Shown: one piece after another, positions 7,983 through 16,622 of the stretch
Layout: every line of letters begins with the position of its first letter
How positions within the stretch are numbered: the stretch's first letter is position 1
Assembly (NCBI GenBank): GCA_938074335.1
Contig: CALJEL010000098.1
Span: 1 to 39,762, forward strand
Reading direction: 5' to 3'
Length of the DNA: 39,762 nucleotides
DNA from: an uncultured bacterium
Lineage (GTDB): Bacteria > Nitrospirota > Thermodesulfovibrionia > Thermodesulfovibrionales > CALJEL01
Position numbers and translations under genes: made by a program
The notes under the pieces: model-generated
Seen by the model: the letters and a program-made list of their open reading frames with translations, nothing else
Told to the model about the DNA's origin: nothing
Database searches by the model: none

Positions 7983-9659
7983 TCACTCTATATCCTGCTG
8001 GGTGACCCTGAGGACCTCTTCTGCTGTGGTTATTCCCTTTGTAACCTTTTCAATACCATCCTGTCTCAGGGTCTTCATACCAAGGCTGATCGCCTTTTCC
8101 CTCAGCTCCCTTGAGGTTGCCTTTGCCATGATCATATTTCTAATATCATCATTTACCAGAAGGAGCTCAAATATTCCTATCCTTCCTCTGTATCCTGTAT
8201 TTGAGCATTTTTCACAACCTTCACCCCTCCAGAGGATATCCTGATTGATTCTCAGCTCTCTTTTCAGCTCCTCTGGTACCCTGTATTCTACCCTGCAGGA
8301 ATTGCATATCCTCCTTACAAGCCTCTGGGCAACAACGCCTATGAGGGTAGATGAGACAAGATAGTTTTCCACTCCCATATCCATGAGCCTTGTCATTGCC
8401 CCTGGTGCATCATTTGTGTGAAGGGTGCTGAATATGAGGTGTCCGGTAAGTGCTGCATGTATTGCTATCCCTGCTGTCTCAAGGTCTCTTATTTCACCAA
8501 CCATTATCACATCGGGGTCCTGTCTCACTATATGCCTGAGACCACTTGCAAAGGTCAATCCTATCTTGGGCTTAACCTGTATCTGATTTATTCCCTTCAT
8601 CAGGTATTCCACGGGTTCCTCTATGGTGATTATCTTTTTATCTGGAGAGTTTATCCTGTCCAGGGAGGCATAGAGGGTGGTGGTCTTACCGCTTCCAGTG
8701 GGTCCTGTGATAAGTATCATACCGTAGGGTTTGTGTATCAGAGATTCATATTTTTTCAGTGTCTCTGGATCCATACCGAGCTCCTCAAGTGTGAGGAAGG
8801 AGGTCTCTTTGTCAAGAAGTCTCATCACTATACTTTCACCATAGACAGTAGGGATAGTGGAGACCCTTATATCGATAGGCCTTCCTCCATAGGTGCCCTT
8901 TATCCTTCCATCCTGAGGAAGCCTTCTTTCAGCGATATTCATCTGACTTAAGAGCTTTATCCTTGAGGTTATGGCAGGCTGCATCTTTCTTGGAAGGAAT
9001 TCCCTGTCATAGAGTATGCCATCTATCCTGTAACGAACCCTGACACGGGTCTCTTCTGGTTCTATATGTATATCACTTGCCCTCTGATTAACTGCATTCT
9101 CTATAAGGACATCAACAAGTCTTATCACACCCTTTTCCTGGGCCATCCCTTTTAGATGATTGACCTCTTCAGGTACCTCTTCAGCAATCTCCTCAACATC
9201 CACCATTATCTCTCTTACTGTGGTCTCTTTTATCCTCGAGAGCCTTTCAAGATACTCATTAATCGCATATTTACTTGCAATGCAGGGTTCTATAACACAA
9301 TCAAGGGATGCCTTAAGGCTATCAATGACCTCTACATCTTCCGGGTCAGCCATGGCAATCTTAAGCCTTCCATCTTCAAGGTGGAGAGGGACTATCAGAT
9401 TGTTTTTCATGAACTCAAGGGAGAGTTCTACGGGCGGGGTTTCGGGAAAAGAGTTCCTGTCAACAAAGGGTATGCCCAGTTTTCTTGAAAGCCCCTTAAG
9501 GACAGTTTCTTCAGGCACACCCATCTCAATGAGGATCTCTCCGAGCTTTTTATCAGGGGCTTCTGTTTGCAGCTCAAGTGCCCTTGAAAGGACCTCTTCT
9601 GATATAAATCCCTCCCTTAGAAGGAGCTTACCAAAGTCTATGTCTTTTTTTGTCTTCAT
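7983..9659 (-). CDS. gspE: GspE/PilB-family secretion ATPase
   Basis: This 558-residue hexameric AAA-type ATPase powers pseudopilus assembly at the cytoplasmic face. An N-terminal T2SSE_N domain (about 10-145) is followed by N2 (170-290) and the catalytic domain. Walker A is GPTGSGKT at 319-326, the Walker B region DPDVIMVGEIRD is near 381-392, and the Asp and His boxes are between. The metal-binding four-cysteine module (C452, C455, C482, C485) of GspE/PilB is intact. AGGAT lies about eight bases upstream of the ATG. It begins 62 bases after the MCE gene, with nothing terminator-like between, so transcription may continue from the mla genes. gspF is missing next to it. Confidence 0.95.
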   Translation of the reverse strand: MKTKKDIDFGKLLLREGFISEEVLSRALELQTEAPDKKLGEILIEMGVPEETVLKGLSRKLGIPFVDRNSFPETPPVELSLEFMKNNLIVPLHLEDGRLKIAMADPEDVEVIDSLKASLDCVIEPCIASKYAINEYLERLSRIKETTVREIMVDVEEIAEEVPEEVNHLKGMAQEKGVIRLVDVLIENAVNQRASDIHIEPEETRVRVRYRIDGILYDREFLPRKMQPAITSRIKLLSQMNIAERRLPQDGRIKGTYGGRPIDIRVSTIPTVYGESIVMRLLDKETSFLTLEELGMDPETLKKYESLIHKPYGMILITGPTGSGKTTTLYASLDRINSPDKKIITIEEPVEYLMKGINQIQVKPKIGLTFASGLRHIVRQDPDVIMVGEIRDLETAGIAIHAALTGHLIFSTLHTNDAPGAMTRLMDMGVENYLVSSTLIGVVAQRLVRRICNSCRVEYRVPEELKRELRINQDILWRGEGCEKCSNTGYRGRIGIFELLLVNDDIRNMIMAKATSRELREKAISLGMKTLRQDGIEKVTKGITTAEEVLRVTQQDIE

Positions 9660-9721
9660 GACCGTTATCCTGATTATTAATGTGTGATTTAATTAACTCA
9701 TTACGGATTTACCATCACAGA

Positions 9722-11173
9722 TTATTGTGGCACCTTTGGCATGGTGCCAAAGAGATATTTAAAGTCTTCATCTTCAAATCTTACACCACCACCAATAAAA
9801 GGACCCCTCCATCTGGAATTAAAGATATTGTCATATCCTGCTGTGAGGAAGAAGTTTTTAAATATAATATATTCAGCAGCTGCCCTCACATGGGGAGATT
9901 TTGCTCCTGCCTCGTCTCCTCCAAAGTCCCAGGCATCTAAGGACAGTCTTAGTTTATCGTCCATGAAGAACTGGTCTACACCCACTCCAAAGGTACTCTC
10001 TGTAAGGCCAAATCTCAGGGCAGTGTTCTTGAATCGTCTTGCAAACTGGGCGGTGAATTCAATCTTCTTTTCTATCTCTTCTTTTGTTGTTCGGGTGGTT
10101 GTCCCATTTACAATTGTGACAGTCTCTGTTGTGGTAACCTTTCCAATAGGGTCACTCACAATACCGAGTATATAGTATTTTTCAGGCGCGGGCTGTAATT
10201 GAATATTGAAATATCCCTTTGTATCCTTTGGCTTAAATAAATAATCTCCCTGGAATGTGATGAATGTGCGAAATCGCTCAATTCTGGTGATTGTCCTGTT
10301 AACACCCTCTGCTGCCTTGTTAAGGCTTTCATAGAGGCGCTCATCCTTCATGAGCTTCCCCAGTGTGCCTTTACCTTCCTGTATATCAGATGTGAGCCTG
10401 TTTAATTGCTCTGTAGTTTCTTTGAGATTTGACCGATTTTCCTCTATCATTGACTTAAGCTCCTTTGTGGTATTTTTGAGCTCATCCATTACCTCGGGTG
10501 CCTTTGCTATTGCCTTTTTCAATTGCTCCCTGTTTTCATCAATCATCCCTTTTAATGAATCTGCAAGGTCTTCAAGTTTTGCCATCAGTTTTTCAAGCCT
10601 TTTATCATTTCTCGATATAGCGTCCCTGAGATTGGCAGTTATATCTCTTAGATTCATAATTGATTCCTTTAATGCCCTTTTTGATTCCTCGTTTCCTAAG
10701 AACTCATTGACTAAAGATACAAATTTATCCACATTCTCAGAGAGGCTTGAAAGTTTTCTTAGCATTTCATCCATATCAGCCATCTCTTCCACATTCCTTA
10801 TGGTATCACCATCTTTGAGATATACACGCTCCTTCCCTGGTTTTATCTCAAGGTATCTATCGCCAAGAAGACCTGTTGACCTGATATATGCGACGGAGTC
10901 CACAGGTATATTGATACCTTCATTGATCCCCATTGTTATCCTTGCCATGTTATCAGATAGTTCTATCTTTTTTATCTTTCCCACTGTAACCCCGGCAATC
11001 CTTACCTGAGATTTGTCATCAAGGTTTGCAATATTTCTGAAATAGACATAAAGTATATATTCCTTCTTCTTGTAAAGCCACTCAAAACCACCTATCCTGA
11101 AGGTAAAGAAGGCGATTATAAGAAGGACAATCAGGGTAAAGACTCCAACCTTAAATTCAGCAGATCTATTCAT
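9722..11173 (-). CDS. mlaD: MlaD-like MCE lipid-transport protein with long coiled coil and beta-rich C-terminal domain
   Basis: This 483-residue protein is the substrate-binding component of an MlaFE-type lipid transporter. A single N-terminal membrane helix (about 8-27) anchors it in the inner membrane. An MCE domain follows (about 38-115, with DDKSQVRIAGVTVGKIKKIE), then roughly 150 residues of strongly charged heptad coiled coil (about 130-290). The final ~185 residues alternate like outer-membrane beta strands and end in YLFGTMPKVPQ. E. coli MlaD has only about 180 residues and no such tail. The extra parts suggest a protein that could span the periplasm; this is inference. It overlaps mlaF by eight bases. 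Confidence 0.88.
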   Translation of the reverse strand: MNRSAEFKVGVFTLIVLLIIAFFTFRIGGFEWLYKKKEYILYVYFRNIANLDDKSQVRIAGVTVGKIKKIELSDNMARITMGINEGINIPVDSVAYIRSTGLLGDRYLEIKPGKERVYLKDGDTIRNVEEMADMDEMLRKLSSLSENVDKFVSLVNEFLGNEESKRALKESIMNLRDITANLRDAISRNDKRLEKLMAKLEDLADSLKGMIDENREQLKKAIAKAPEVMDELKNTTKELKSMIEENRSNLKETTEQLNRLTSDIQEGKGTLGKLMKDERLYESLNKAAEGVNRTITRIERFRTFITFQGDYLFKPKDTKGYFNIQLQPAPEKYYILGIVSDPIGKVTTTETVTIVNGTTTRTTKEEIEKKIEFTAQFARRFKNTALRFGLTESTFGVGVDQFFMDDKLRLSLDAWDFGGDEAGAKSPHVRAAAEYIIFKNFFLTAGYDNIFNSRWRGPFIGGGVRFEDEDFKYLFGTMPKVPQ

Positions 11174-11927
11174 CAGTCACCCCTTCTATCTTTATCGGAC
11201 CTTTTGCACTCCCTGTGATGAACTGTCTTACTACAGGATTTGAGGTGTTCTTTATCTCATCAGGTGTTCCTGTCTCTATTATCTGTCCTTCATAAAGCAT
11301 GGCTATCCGGTCAGCTATCTTATAGGCACTATGCATATCATGTGTAATTGCTACAGAGGTGACATTGAGCTTTTTTTTCAGGTCCACTATCAGGTCATTT
11401 ATTGCATCTGCCATTATGGGATCAAGACCGGTGGTTGGTTCATCATAAAGGAGTATCTCGGGATCATGGGCTATTGCCCTTGCAAGACCAACCCTTTTAC
11501 GCATGCCTCCTGATAGCTCTGCTGGCATGAGGTCCTCTACGCCTACAAGACCAACGAGTCTCAGCTTTTCAATTGCTATCTCCTTGGCTTTTTTTTCGCT
11601 TATACCCCTGTGTCTTATCAAAAAAAAACTTACATTCTCCCACACCCTGAGAGAATCAAAGAGGGCTGCTCCTTGAAAGAGCATGCCGAACTTCTTTCTC
11701 ACTTTATAAAGATCCTTTTCATTTAATTTTGTTACATCAAGTCCCTCTATGAATACAGAGCCTTTATCAGGCCTGAGCAAACCTATTATATGTTTAATAA
11801 GCACGCTTTTACCAGACCCGCTTCCTCCTATTATCACCATGCTTTCACCTTTCTGGATTGAGAGATCAACTCCTTGAAGGACCTTTTTTTGACCGAAGGA
11901 TTTATAGAGTTCTTTAATCTCTATCAT
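11166..11927 (-). CDS. mlaF: MlaF-type ABC transporter ATPase
   Basis: 253 residues, the cytoplasmic ATPase of the Mla phospholipid transport system. Walker A is GGSGSGKS (about 34-41), the signature is LSGGMRKRVGLARA, Walker B is ILLYDEPTTGLDP, and the H-loop is AITHDMH. The GGMRKRV variant of the signature is typical of the MlaF/Ttg2A group. The ATG shares a base with the mlaE stop, and mlaD overlaps downstream, so MlaE, MlaF and MCE protein are made together. No MlaB (STAS) or MlaC gene is adjacent. Confidence 0.95.
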   Translation of the reverse strand: MIEIKELYKSFGQKKVLQGVDLSIQKGESMVIIGGSGSGKSVLIKHIIGLLRPDKGSVFIEGLDVTKLNEKDLYKVRKKFGMLFQGAALFDSLRVWENVSFFLIRHRGISEKKAKEIAIEKLRLVGLVGVEDLMPAELSGGMRKRVGLARAIAHDPEILLYDEPTTGLDPIMADAINDLIVDLKKKLNVTSVAITHDMHSAYKIADRIAMLYEGQIIETGTPDEIKNTSNPVVRQFITGSAKGPIKIEGVTDE

Positions 11928-12700
11928 CAGAACAGCCAGGCTGAAAGGAAGTAATCACTCACAAGTATGGTCATTGATGCTAATACCACTGCCTGGGTGG
12001 TTGCCTTTCCCACTCCTTCAGCCCCTCCTTGAGTATAGAAGCCTTTATAACAGCAAATGAGGGCCATGGAGGCCCCGAAGAATGCTGCCTTGATAAGGCC
12101 ATTGTAGAAATCACCAAGCTCAAGATAGTCCCAGACCTTCCTCCAGTAAAGGCTTGAACTCATCTTATAAATCCCCGCAGTTACTATAAAACCGCCATTT
12201 ATTCCAATTATATCTGATAGCACTGTAAGTGCTGGTAACATGAATAATCCGGCAAGAAACCTTGGTATAACAAGGTATTTAAGGGGATTCGTTGCGAGGG
12301 TCTCAAGGGCATCTATCTGCTCTGTTACCCTCATTGTGCCGATCTCAGCTGCTATGGCAGCACCAGCCCTTCCTGTTACAATGAGTCCTGTAAGCACCGG
12401 TCCGAGCTCCCTTGTCATAGAAAGTGCTACAACAGAACCAACCATGGACTCTGCACCAAATCTCTTGAATCCCGTATAGGTTTGAAGTGCAAAGACCATC
12501 CCGGTAAATATGGAGGTGATAAATACAACAGGGAAGGATCTTACACCTATGGAGAGCATCTGAAGGATTATGAGTTTTGCATCAAAAGGTATTGTGAAGA
12601 GCTGTCTGAGGGTTCTTGCTGTGAAAAGAACAATACCTCCTGCCTCCAGTATAAAAAAGGAGACAAGCCTTCCAAGTCTTTCAATGTATTTTTTAATCAT
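11927..12700 (-). CDS. mlaE: MlaE-type ABC transporter permease
   Basis: A 257-residue MlaE (DUF140) permease with an amphipathic N-terminal helix and about five membrane segments. The family hallmark is visible in the middle: SMTRELGPVLTGLIVTGRAG, then AAEIGTMRVTEQIDALE. It forms the membrane pore through which lipids pass between the inner membrane and the MCE ring. It overlaps the end of alr by eight bases and mlaF by one. Full length and no disrupted segment. Confidence 0.95.
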   Translation of the reverse strand: MIKKYIERLGRLVSFFILEAGGIVLFTARTLRQLFTIPFDAKLIILQMLSIGVRSFPVVFITSIFTGMVFALQTYTGFKRFGAESMVGSVVALSMTRELGPVLTGLIVTGRAGAAIAAEIGTMRVTEQIDALETLATNPLKYLVIPRFLAGLFMLPALTVLSDIIGINGGFIVTAGIYKMSSSLYWRKVWDYLELGDFYNGLIKAAFFGASMALICCYKGFYTQGGAEGVGKATTQAVVLASMTILVSDYFLSAWLF

Positions 12701-13805
12701 CTTTTAAAAACTCTTTTTTGCCAAGACCACCAAAGGTTGTAATTACCTCATAGGGGATTGTTCCTGCCCAGGAAGCAATATCCTTTGCTGTTATTGCTTC
12801 ATCTCCTTGATAACCGAGCAGGGTTACTTCCTTATCAGGTTTATCCACCTCCTTAAGTATATCTGTAAGGTCAATCATTGTCAGGTCCATACATACCCGT
12901 CCGATTACGGGTGTCTTTTTCCCCATATACAGGACATATCCATTATTTGAAAGACTCCTCATAATTCCATCAGCATATCCAGCAGATATAATACCAATAA
13001 GGCTTTTCCTTTTTGTAATAAAGGTGCCGCCATAGCTTACAGGAGTTCCTGGAGGAGCCTCCCTTATGCTGAGGATCTCTGTAGTCACCTTCATGGCTGG
13101 TTTCAGTTCACTATCCTGAAGTCTGCCTGGAAGATAACCATAAAGCATGAGTCCAGGTCTTACTGCAGAAAACCATGCCTCTGGAAGGCTTACCGAGGCT
13201 GCACTATTTGCCATATGGCAGAGGGGTGGGGCAAGTTCTTCCTTTATTTCTGAGAGCACCTTTTTAAATATCTCAATCTGTGTTCTTGCTGATTCTTTAT
13301 TGCCAAGCTCTGCCTCACTGAAATGGCTCATAATACCCTCGGTGTTGATGGACTTCAGCTCTCTTATCCTTTTAATAACAGTTACAACCTCATCAGGACT
13401 GAATCCTAATCTTCCCATACCTGTGTCAATCTTTATATGGATCTTGAGGGATGGTGAAGAGGGCTTCAATATCCTTGAAAGGGTATCAAGGGTCTTTCTG
13501 TTGTGCAGTACCACCCTCAGGTCGTATCTAAGGAATTTCCTGGGGTCTGGCTCATCAAAAAGGACAATTATAGGGGTCCTTATACCTGCTTCCCTTAAGG
13601 CAATGGCCTCATCAGTGTAGGCTGTTGCAAGCATATCAATGCCAGAGTCCTCAAGTGCCCTTGATACCTCCATAGCACCATGGCCATAGGCATCAGCCTT
13701 TACAACCCCTATAATCTTTACATGAGAAGGAAGCCTTTTTCTCAGGGTATTGAAGTTATTCTTTATTGCCTTGAGATCAATACTTACCCTGAGATGCCTG
13801 TTCAC
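12693..13805 (-). CDS. alr: Alanine racemase
   Basis: A 370-residue PLP-dependent racemase that makes D-alanine for peptidoglycan. The PLP lysine is K36 in [11 protein letters not shown]. The second catalytic base, tyrosine, is in PVSYGGTF, and the conserved [11 protein letters not shown] is present. The start is a GTG at 13805 whose last bases overlap the tatA stop (GTGA), with AAGGAG close upstream. A single intact copy lies between tatA and mlaE, within an envelope-related run of genes. Confidence 0.95.
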   Translation of the reverse strand: MNRHLRVSIDLKAIKNNFNTLRKRLPSHVKIIGVVKADAYGHGAMEVSRALEDSGIDMLATAYTDEAIALREAGIRTPIIVLFDEPDPRKFLRYDLRVVLHNRKTLDTLSRILKPSSPSLKIHIKIDTGMGRLGFSPDEVVTVIKRIRELKSINTEGIMSHFSEAELGNKESARTQIEIFKKVLSEIKEELAPPLCHMANSAASVSLPEAWFSAVRPGLMLYGYLPGRLQDSELKPAMKVTTEILSIREAPPGTPVSYGGTFITKRKSLIGIISAGYADGIMRSLSNNGYVLYMGKKTPVIGRVCMDLTMIDLTDILKEVDKPDKEVTLLGYQGDEAITAKDIASWAGTIPYEVITTFGGLGKKEFLKDD

Positions 13806-14005
13806 TCCTTCTTTTCCCCTTGCTGTGGTGGTTCTACAGGCTTTTTTGGAGTTACATCTATCTCCTCTGGCTCTGACATACCCTTTTTGAAATTCCTTAT
13901 GGCCTGACCTATTCCCTTGCCAAGTTCAGGAAGCCTTGATGCCCCGAAGAGAACCATCACAATTATAAGGATTATTATCAGCTCCTGCATTCCAAGACCA
14001 AACAT
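13802..14005 (-). CDS. tatA: Sec-independent protein translocase TatA/E family
   Basis: A 67-residue TatA-type protein: one N-terminal membrane helix (about 6-20), the FG hinge in [11 protein letters not shown], an amphipathic helix ([13 protein letters not shown]) and an acidic/Pro-rich tail. It forms the protein-conducting assemblies of the Tat pathway with TatC, which is not in this window. A strong AAGGAGGT precedes the ATG. It leads the tatA-alr-mlaEF operon. Without further data TatA and TatE/TatB-like roles cannot be told apart, though the length fits TatA. Confidence 0.93.
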   Translation of the reverse strand: MFGLGMQELIIILIIVMVLFGASRLPELGKGIGQAIRNFKKGMSEPEEIDVTPKKPVEPPQQGEKKE

Positions 14006-14081
14006 TTTTTTTACCTCCTTTTCTGGACTTTATTAATTATACCCTTTTTAATTGAAGATTTGAAATTTCTTTTATCCTCCC

Positions 14082-14119
14082 CTATTTTGCCGATACCCTA
14101 CTGGCAGGCTGCCTCAAAG
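14082..14119 (-). repeat. Flank module of the dispersed intergenic element (inverted)
   Basis: Reverse-complemented, it begins CTTTGAGGCAGCCTGCCAGT and continues AGGGTATCGGCAAAATAGG. It matches 23350-23389 with about two mismatches over some 39 bases. It touches the 58-base repeat at 14118. Confidence 0.75.
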
Positions 14120-14175
14120 TAGTTCGACAGTGCAACCGCCTTTTTGATCTACAATTCCTTCACCTACGAGGTGAC
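14118..14175 (+). repeat. 58-base dispersed repeat, copy 1
   Basis: It starts AGTAGTTCGACAGTGC and ends TTCACCTACGAGGTGAC. The second copy at 24968-25025 has the same length and differs at about five positions. A small hairpin, TCACCT-ACG-AGGTGA, is conserved in both. Confidence 0.8.
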
Positions 14176-14211
14176 CATTTAAAATATATTTCTACCGGCA
14201 GATTACAGATC

Positions 14212-14820
14212 TTAAAGACCAAAAACATCTGACGATTTTTGGGAGACCCCTTCTGCCCTTTCTTTATCCTCTGGTGTATTGATATTTATAAATGATAAAC
14301 CCTCTGGATCAATTACCTTAATCCGCGACTCTTCTATGTAAAATGTCCTTATATCATTTATAAATTCTCTCATATTACATTTTTTTTGATCAAGCCATTT
14401 TTTTATTTCAGGCATAAGACTTTTTGAATAGGCACCAAGTAATGGCTGTGGCCTTTCATTAAAGATGGGAATCACGGCGTTATAATTTTTAAACCTTTCA
14501 GATGCCTCGTCCTTTATCAATCTCACAATCTCAGGATTTATAAAAGGCATATCACAGGCACTCACAAGGATATCATCAACTGAATTAAAAAGTGCAGTAT
14601 ATATTCCAGTAAGGGGACATCTGAAATCAATAAGGTCTCCATACATGGGAATGCCCAGATAAAAATAGGCATCTGGCCTATTGGTGACTATAATTATCCT
14701 TTCAAGAATATTCAGGGAATCCATTACCCTCTCAATCAGTCTTTTCCCTTTGAATTCTATCAGACCTTTGAGGATAGGGTATCTCCTGTTTGAACCTCCT
14801 GCAAGGATAACACCTGTCAT
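14212..14820 (-). CDS. mobA: Molybdenum cofactor guanylyltransferase-like protein (MobA/NTP transferase)
   Basis: This 202-residue nucleotidyltransferase-fold protein begins MTGVILAGGSNRR, the nucleotide-binding loop of MobA-type enzymes. DMPF in SACDMPFINPE provides the metal-binding aspartate, and NINTPED near the end is also typical. MobA attaches GMP to molybdopterin to form bis-MGD for oxidoreductases. The consensus LAGG.S.RMG.DK is altered to LAGGSNRRYPILKG, so the loop is atypical. The protein could be a MobA relative with another nucleotide or sugar substrate. It starts two bases after the V-type D-subunit gene ends. Confidence 0.8.
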   Translation of the reverse strand: MTGVILAGGSNRRYPILKGLIEFKGKRLIERVMDSLNILERIIIVTNRPDAYFYLGIPMYGDLIDFRCPLTGIYTALFNSVDDILVSACDMPFINPEIVRLIKDEASERFKNYNAVIPIFNERPQPLLGAYSKSLMPEIKKWLDQKKCNMREFINDIRTFYIEESRIKVIDPEGLSFININTPEDKERAEGVSQKSSDVFGL

Positions 14821-14822
14821 CT

Positions 14823-15443
14823 TTATATCTTCTCCTTGAATATCTTCAATCTATAAAAGGCCTCTCTCTCTCTTTCAGCGATGTAGTTTTCGATCTCCCT
14901 TATCTTTTTATTAAGATCAGGCAGAATCCTTTCCTCAAGAACTCTTATCCTTCTTGTGGTCTTGAGGATCTCCTCGGCAAATCTTTTTATCTTGCTTTCA
15001 AAATTAGCTATCTCAAGCATTGCCTCCACTATAGTTTCAAAGCCCTGAATGGCTTCATTAAGATGGTCTGTAATAGAGATATAGTCACAGGGTCTTTCAT
15101 CAGGTCTCTTAACAGGAGATTCTGTATATGATACATCTTTATATCTTAAGCCCCAGAGACTCTTTTCTCTGATCTCCACAGAGAGGGTCTTTTCTGTTAC
15201 AAGAGAAAGCGAGTCTATGAACTCCTTACCCTCATGACCTTTGCTTAAGGATAGTTGTGTCATTGCATTACCATAGAGCCCTCTTATCTCTTCTCTTGAT
15301 CTCAGGAGGGGTATGGCGGTCTCAAGAAATTCCCTCATAAGGGCCTGGCGCCTTGCCTTGAGGATAGAGATACTATTTTTTACAGAGCCTGCCTTTTCTC
15401 TTAATATCAGGAGATTTGTTCTTGTTGGATGTATTATGGCCAT
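14823..15443 (-). CDS. V/A-type ATP synthase subunit D (orphan)
   Basis: A 206-residue, mostly helical protein with the two signatures of V/A-type subunit D, the central rotor shaft. The N-terminal signature is PTRTNLLILREK. The C-terminal one, from about 140, contains FAEEILKTTRRIRVLEERIL and ends EREREAFYRLKIFKEKI. No A, B or other V-type subunits are nearby; the neighbours are a repeat protein and mobA. A complete F1 gene set lies at 31363-37283. This D may serve a V-type complex encoded elsewhere, or be a leftover or repurposed coiled coil. The Shine-Dalgarno sequence is weak. Confidence 0.88.
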   Translation of the reverse strand: MAIIHPTRTNLLILREKAGSVKNSISILKARRQALMREFLETAIPLLRSREEIRGLYGNAMTQLSLSKGHEGKEFIDSLSLVTEKTLSVEIREKSLWGLRYKDVSYTESPVKRPDERPCDYISITDHLNEAIQGFETIVEAMLEIANFESKIKRFAEEILKTTRRIRVLEERILPDLNKKIREIENYIAEREREAFYRLKIFKEKI

Positions 15444-15469
15444 GTCTTATCTCTATATCACCAGTAATC

Positions 15470-16225
15470 TTATTGAACATTATCAAGCTCCAGTCCCTGT
15501 CTCTCTGTTATCTCCCTGTAGATGAAGGGTTTTGTAGAAGAAGGAACAGCCTCGTCATTGTAGAGCTCTTCAAGATCCTGAATCTTCATATCCTTTAAGA
15601 ATTCTACCACAATACTGAGGGGTGTGTAGAAGTTTCTTATCAGGGCATATCTTATAGAGTATCTTGTTGTCCATCTGGGATGTATTGCAATTGCCTGTAT
15701 TACATTTGGTGGTGTTGTCTCACTGTTAATAAGCCTTAGGACATCTCCTTCCCTGAGCATGGGGTTTTCAAGACAGGTATTTATCAGGCCTGAGACCTCT
15801 TTACCGCCCTTTGCCTTTTCAAGGATGTATTGGACAACTGTTCCGCTTGAGCGTTTCGCAAGGGTTATGCGATTGCCAATTGGCAGGGAAGGAATCTTTT
15901 CTTTTAATATCTGTTCAACCTTTTGCCTGATATTTATATGGATTTTTTGATTTTTTGTTAGGTCTGCAAGGTCAAAGAGCCTCAGGAATTTTAATAATGA
16001 AAGGGTTACCCTTTGAGGTGTCTTTGGGTTTTTACACAGGGCAAGCTTCAACCTGTAACTATCCTTAAATCTCACTGAACTGGCAAGTATCCCAAGGGCT
16101 TCAGGAGGTGTGTTTCTGTTTTCTGCTATGTAAAGGGCCATCTCCTCGGTGAGGTCCTTGTGCAGGATGATTTCATTGAATTTTTCTGCCCCTGTCTCCC
16201 TCAGGATATTCCATAAATCTTCCAT
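15470..16225 (-). CDS. Leucine-rich-variant/HEAT-like helical repeat protein, function unknown
   Basis: About 251 residues of helical repeats. Repeated helix-turn units resembling LRV/DUF2336 repeats can be seen: ENRNTPPEALGILASS, CKNPKTPQRVTLSLLKFL, NSETTPPNVIQAIAIHP and RNFYTPLSIVVEFLKDM, each with an N.xTP turn. Such folds bind proteins or nucleic acids; no catalytic motif is seen. The upstream ATG at 16309 would draw its first residues from a dispersed repeat, so the start is placed at 16225. There TAAAAT lies five bases before ATG and no Shine-Dalgarno is visible, which fits a leaderless message. It leads the group with the V-type D subunit and mobA. Confidence 0.75.
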   Translation of the reverse strand: MEDLWNILRETGAEKFNEIILHKDLTEEMALYIAENRNTPPEALGILASSVRFKDSYRLKLALCKNPKTPQRVTLSLLKFLRLFDLADLTKNQKIHINIRQKVEQILKEKIPSLPIGNRITLAKRSSGTVVQYILEKAKGGKEVSGLINTCLENPMLREGDVLRLINSETTPPNVIQAIAIHPRWTTRYSIRYALIRNFYTPLSIVVEFLKDMKIQDLEELYNDEAVPSSTKPFIYREITERQGLELDNVQ

Positions 16226-16270
16226 AATTAATTTTAGCAGATTGAGGATTTCCTGCGACAGGTAGCTTAC

Positions 16271-16301
16271 AGACTGCCAGTTTTCTAATGGCAAAATAGA
16301 G
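16271..16301 (+). repeat. Flank module of the dispersed intergenic element
   Basis: AGACTGCCAGTTTTCTAATG followed by GCAAAATAGAG matches 111-141 in 30 of 31 bases. It contains an imperfect hairpin between GCCA and TGGC. Reading through it on the minus strand would add a spurious N terminus to the repeat-protein gene at 15470-16225. Confidence 0.75.
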
Positions 16302-16386
16302 CCGTGCACCTACTATTGAAATTGTTGCATCTGAAAGGGTATTATGCCCTCTAAATCCATAGTGCTACAGCACACCTGACGGTGAA

Positions 16387-16473
16387 GTGAGTTAGGGATT
16401 AGTGAATTAGTGAATTAGTGAATTAGTGAATTAGAAAATACTAACTCACTAACTCACTTGCATACTAACTCAC
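16387..16473. repeat. Inverted octad array (TTAGTGAA / CTAACTCA)
   Basis: Four uninterrupted TTAGTGAA octads (16398-16434 region) are preceded by the related GTGAGTTAG. They are followed, after a short A/T spacer, by CTAACTCACTAACTCAC and a further CTAACTCAC in the opposite orientation. The arms can pair with some mismatches, so the array folds into a long hairpin. Confidence 0.8.
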
Positions 16474-16483
16474 TATTTTAGCT

Positions 16484-16510
16484 CTGTCGCACTGTCGCAC
16501 TATCGTACTA
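16484..16510. repeat. CTGTCGCA octad array
   Basis: CTGTCGCA, CTGTCGCA, CTATCGTA and CTA follow each other with an exact period of eight. Related words occur at 23233-23250 and 25031-25054. Confidence 0.75.
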
Positions 16511-16563
16511 TTTTTGGGCATCTTTAGACCATATCCTTATCCTTTTGTACCATAATCCCTAAA

Positions 16564-16612
16564 CTGCCGATAGGAATGGCGGGGGATGCCAAAAGGCTTT
16601 ATCGCGACACCT
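16564..16612 (+). repeat. Left module of the dispersed intergenic element
   Basis: CTGCCGATAGGAATGGCGG-type sequence (inverted counterpart at 25130-25157) is followed by AAAAGGCTTTATCGCGACAC and CT. The GGCTTTAT.GCGACACCT part recurs at 23086-23108 and 24948-24967, each time directly before a different word array. Confidence 0.75.
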
Positions 16613-16622
16613 ATAATTAAAA

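Larger units (their letters stand above)
14006..14211. other. Intergenic region carrying repeat modules
   Basis: The region separates the tatA operon from mobA. It holds the tatA Shine-Dalgarno sequence at its left edge, an inverted flank module (14082-14119) and a 58-base repeat (14118-14175). No further gene is apparent and no typical stem-plus-U-run terminator is seen. Confidence 0.6.

Noticed and set aside
8418-8951. A 177-codon plus-strand frame
   Set aside because: Antisense to the catalytic domain of gspE; no recognisable protein.
10350-11009. A 219-codon serine-rich plus-strand frame
   Set aside because: It is the antisense shadow of the charged coiled coil of the MCE protein.
14212-16225. 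Start of a V/A-type ATPase operon
   Set aside because: Only subunit D is recognisable; the flanking genes do not resemble other V-type subunits.
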